Shown here: positions 61,861-64,000 of the stretch, piece by piece
Numbering within the stretch: the first letter of the stretch is position 1
Layout: each line of letters starts with the position of its first letter
DNA from: Pontibacter rufus
Lineage (GTDB): Bacteria; Bacteroidota; Bacteroidia; Cytophagales; Hymenobacteraceae
Assembly (NCBI RefSeq): GCF_015694705.1
Contig: NZ_JADQDR010000002.1
Location: 310,001-374,000 of the forward strand
DNA length: 64,000 nt
Direction of reading: 5' to 3'
Position numbers and translations under genes: made by a program
Notes under the pieces: model-generated
What the model was told of the DNA's origin: nothing
The model's input: only the letters and a program-made list of their open reading frames with translations
Database searches by the model: none

Positions 61861-62979
61861 TTATACCGTCAGGCCGCGTGCCGCCAGCTCTGCGCTTGCT
61901 TCGCTTACGCGATCGTAGGCAATCTGTCCTTCCAGCCAGTTAGCGAGTTCTTCCAGACCATCATTAAAATCTACCTGCGGATGAAAGCCCAGCACTTCGC
62001 TGGCCAGGGAAATATCGGCGTAGCAATGGCGGATATCGCCCACCCTGTACTTGCCTGTAATTTCGGGCAGCAGGTTTGTTTTATCCATCACGGTTGCCAG
62101 TCGTTGCCCGATTTCCTGTATCGTATAGTTGTTGCCGCTGCCTACGTTAAATACCTGGCCGTTTGCCTCGTCATTCTCCATTGCCAGCCGGCAGGCCAAA
62201 GCTACATCGCGCACGTGCACAAAATCACGCTGCTGGTGGCCATCTTCAAAAATCATCGGCGCATTGTTGTTGAGCAGCCTCGAAGCGAAAATAGCCAGTA
62301 CGCCGGTGTAAGGATTTGAAAGTGCCTGCCGTGTGCCGTATACATTAAAGAAACGCATGGCCACGGTCGGGATGTTGTAAGCGCGGCCCACCATCAGGCA
62401 AAGGCGCTCCTGGTCATACTTGGAAAGCGCATACACCGACGAAAGCGTTGGTGTTTTGGATTCGGGTGTAGGAACAGGCTGCAGCACATTGCCCTCGGCA
62501 TCATGCAGCTCCCAGTCACCGGCTTTCAGTTGCTCCAGTGGCCGCTCCTGTACTGTTTCTACTTTCCCCTGCGGATTCTTATACAGCCCTTCGCCATAAA
62601 TGCTCATGCTGCTGGCTACCACTAATTTTTTTACCGGATTTTTAATGAGTGCCTCCAGCAAAACGGCCGTGCCGATGTTGTTGACATCCGTATACTCTCT
62701 GATTTCATACATGCTCTGGCCCACACCCACCATGGAGGCAAAGTGGAAAACATAGCTTACACCTTCCAACGCACGCGCCACGTCTTCGGGGTTGCGCACA
62801 TCTCCTATCAGCAGTTCTACTTCGTCGTGCAGGTATTCCGGGCGTTCGCAATCTTTGCCATGCACCTGCTCGCTCAGGTTATCCAGCGCTCTTACTTTAT
62901 AACCGTGCTTAATCAACTCATCAGCCAGGTGCGATCCAATGAACCCGGCGCCGCCCGTTATTAAAACTTTTTCTTCCAT
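61861..62979 (-). CDS. NAD-dependent epimerase/dehydratase
   Basis: The 372-residue extended SDR is like UDP-glucose 4-epimerase and related sugar-nucleotide enzymes. ITGGAGFIGSHLADEL is at 7-22, FHFASMVGVGQSMYEIREYT and VYALSKYDQERL carry the Y-x3-K pair, and RFFNVYGTRQALSNPYTGVL contains the nucleotide-sugar segment. It probably makes or interconverts the activated sugar used by the cluster. It is 51 bases from the fusion and 35 bases from the SDR gene, in the same operon. Confidence 0.92.
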   Translation of the reverse strand: MEEKVLITGGAGFIGSHLADELIKHGYKVRALDNLSEQVHGKDCERPEYLHDEVELLIGDVRNPEDVARALEGVSYVFHFASMVGVGQSMYEIREYTDVNNIGTAVLLEALIKNPVKKLVVASSMSIYGEGLYKNPQGKVETVQERPLEQLKAGDWELHDAEGNVLQPVPTPESKTPTLSSVYALSKYDQERLCLMVGRAYNIPTVAMRFFNVYGTRQALSNPYTGVLAIFASRLLNNNAPMIFEDGHQQRDFVHVRDVALACRLAMENDEANGQVFNVGSGNNYTIQEIGQRLATVMDKTNLLPEITGKYRVGDIRHCYADISLASEVLGFHPQVDFNDGLEELANWLEGQIAYDRVSEASAELAARGLTV

Positions 62980-63014
62980 AGTCTGTTATCGTTCAAGTAT
63001 AAATACTGTAAAAA

Positions 63015-63728
63015 TTAAAATGGTTGCGCTGTCGGCCTCATCGTCAGATGGTTAACAGAAACACTTTCCGGCTGCTTTAGCGCATAAAGCACCGCATCTG
63101 CCACCGCCTCCGGCGCCATAGCGCCATAGCCAATGTCAGCTGCTGTGCGAAAACCTGATATTGTATTTTCAAAAAAAGAGGTATCGGTTACGCCGGGCGC
63201 AACAACGGTTACCCGAAGGGTGGGCAGCACTTCCAGGCGCAGTGTTTCGGCCACAACTTCCAGCGCTGCTTTGGTAGCGGCATATACACCGCCATAAGTA
63301 TAAGCATGGCCAGCCGACACAGAAGAAATGAGTACCACATCGCCGGAACCGGCCTGCAGCATGCCTGGCACAAAGGCCCGGATCATCCGCAGTGCACCCA
63401 GCAGGTTTGTTTCTATAACGGCTTTCCATTTTTCAGGATCGCCTTCGGTTAGTTTCTCGTGGATGCCGCGGCCTGCGCTGCAGATAAGAATGTCGGGTGT
63501 GCCCATGCTGGCTTGTACATTGGCAAAGAGTGCATCAACGTCAGCAGCGGCAGCCACATCGCATTGAAAAGCCTGTATAGAAGGGGGCAATTCTCCTGTC
63601 AGGTTCAGATCGGCTACGGCGGTAGCTACTTCTTCCTGTACGAGTTTAGCAGCTATGGCCCTTCCGATGCCGGAGGCCCCGCCGCTGATTAACGCCTTTC
63701 TTCCCTTCAAATGATGCACGTGACGCAA
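63015..63728 (-). CDS. SDR-family oxidoreductase
   Basis: This 237-residue classical SDR is the first gene of the cluster. It has SGGASGIGRAIAAKL (cofactor motif), LICSAGRG, LISSVSAGHAYTYGGVYAATKAA (Ser and Y-x3-K) and VVAPGVTDTSF. It reads like a general ketoreductase; its role in the sugar pathway is inferred only from position. Its AT-rich upstream region, with no clear -7 box, should contain the cluster promoter. Confidence 0.9.
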   Translation of the reverse strand: MRHVHHLKGRKALISGGASGIGRAIAAKLVQEEVATAVADLNLTGELPPSIQAFQCDVAAAADVDALFANVQASMGTPDILICSAGRGIHEKLTEGDPEKWKAVIETNLLGALRMIRAFVPGMLQAGSGDVVLISSVSAGHAYTYGGVYAATKAALEVVAETLRLEVLPTLRVTVVAPGVTDTSFFENTISGFRTAADIGYGAMAPEAVADAVLYALKQPESVSVNHLTMRPTAQPF

Positions 63729-64000
63729 TAAATTGTTCCTTCTATATATAAATTGTTACATTACCAGACATTGTTAGCTAGAACGTAGGAGAAGCAGGTA
63801 GGGTTGTAGATGCTGAAATAAAGCTATATAAAAATGAGCCGATCGGCGTGTAAACATGCTTCTGGTTTTACCTGCTCTTGTATAAACCTGAAATTATAAT
63901 AAATATTTGCTTTGCACCAAAGTATGCTGTGTTTTAGCTTACGCTAGATAGTTAATTATTTTGTACTTACCCATTTTATACCTTACAAACAATGAATTTT
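63729..64000. other. Upstream region of the sugar cluster at the window edge
   Basis: This AT-rich non-coding stretch of 272 bases should contain the promoter for the minus-strand sugar cluster; no exact TAnnTTTG is obvious on the minus strand. An ATG at 63992 could start a plus-strand gene, but only three codons are in view. Confidence 0.4.

Larger units (their letters stand above)
763..63304. repeat. Dispersed over-represented word AAGTATA / TATACTT
   Basis: I counted about 105 copies by hand, 46 as AAGTATA and 59 as TATACTT on the plus strand. The usual form is (G/C)AAGTATA(A). Copies occur in nearly every gene and gap, in all codon frames: Ile-Leu in PriA (DFILAP), Ser-Ile in the vWA protein (PASIN), Lys-Tyr-Asn in PriA (HKYNG) and Tyr-Thr-Tyr in the GRAS fusion (SYTYL). 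Three copies are full palindromes AAGTATACTT (4302-4311, 10675-10684, 39692-39701). Confidence 0.85.

Noticed and set aside
763..63304. AAGTATA/TATACTT considered as a promoter element
   Set aside because: It occurs throughout coding sequence in both orientations and does not match TAnnTTTG.
52019..63728. The cluster read as an ordinary capsule or O-antigen locus
   Set aside because: No flippase, polymerase, chain-length regulator or ABC exporter is in the window. It stays possible if they lie just outside.
1..64000. Search for tRNA, rRNA, insertion sequences and prophage genes
   Set aside because: I saw no cloverleaf-like tRNA, no rRNA segment, no transposase and no phage structural genes.

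Overview
The window looks like chromosome from a Bacteroidota member of the order Cytophagales, most like the Hymenobacteraceae (Pontibacter-type). This is an inference. It rests on the gene families (DUF4249, TIGR04290-type methyltransferase, CgeB-like glycosyltransferases, bacillithiol-type YpdA, acidic-leader lipoproteins), on TAnnTTTG -7 boxes, on the general lack of Shine-Dalgarno sequences, and on a base composition near 50% GC. I saw no rRNA, tRNA, CRISPR array, phage or intact insertion sequence.

Layout. 1-6.5 kb: a partial DUF4249 protein, a small DUF6582 protein with an unusually strong Shine-Dalgarno, a small envelope protein, purine nucleoside phosphorylase, SppA and RarA. 6.8-16.7 kb: an aldo/keto reductase and flavin monooxygenase pair, a two-gene secreted operon (DUF1080 hydrolase plus a propeller protein fused to an azurin domain), a dienelactone hydrolase, an SDR, a DoxX-like protein and an EamA transporter. 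16.8-28.8 kb (mostly minus): DEAD-box helicase, YpdA, GNAT, a three-gene operon of AhpD-like protein, kinase-less DHp sensor and lone receiver, a sorbosone dehydrogenase-like lipoprotein, a front-end desaturase, lipoamide dehydrogenase and an M23 peptidase. 29-39.6 kb (plus): FabG, a vWA-like membrane protein, a pseudouridine synthase, GNAT, M28 peptidase, a secreted unknown and PriA. 39.7-51.8 kb: a TupA-like ATP-grasp protein, M14 carboxypeptidase, three tandem paralogous lipoproteins, pirin, nitroreductase, YceI, a PLP-aminotransferase/GRAS fusion and a Nudix hydrolase. 52-63.7 kb (minus): a ten-gene cluster with methyltransferase, three CgeB-like glycosyltransferases, a GT4, Gfo/Idh and MDR oxidoreductases, a glycoside hydrolase-epimerase fusion, a second epimerase and an SDR. 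It probably makes a modified sugar or glycoconjugate with no exporter in view.

Three things stand out. First, the 7-mer AAGTATA/TATACTT occurs about 105 times by my hand count, roughly 13 times the random expectation, in all codon frames, in both orientations, in genes and between them. Second, 48850-51009 encodes a HisC-like aminotransferase fused to a bacterial GRAS domain, a family better known from plant transcription regulators. Third, 59755-61809 encodes a clan-A glycoside hydrolase fused to a CDP-paratose-epimerase-like enzyme inside the glycosyltransferase cluster. Intergenic gaps also carry several families of dyad repeats and loopless palindromes.
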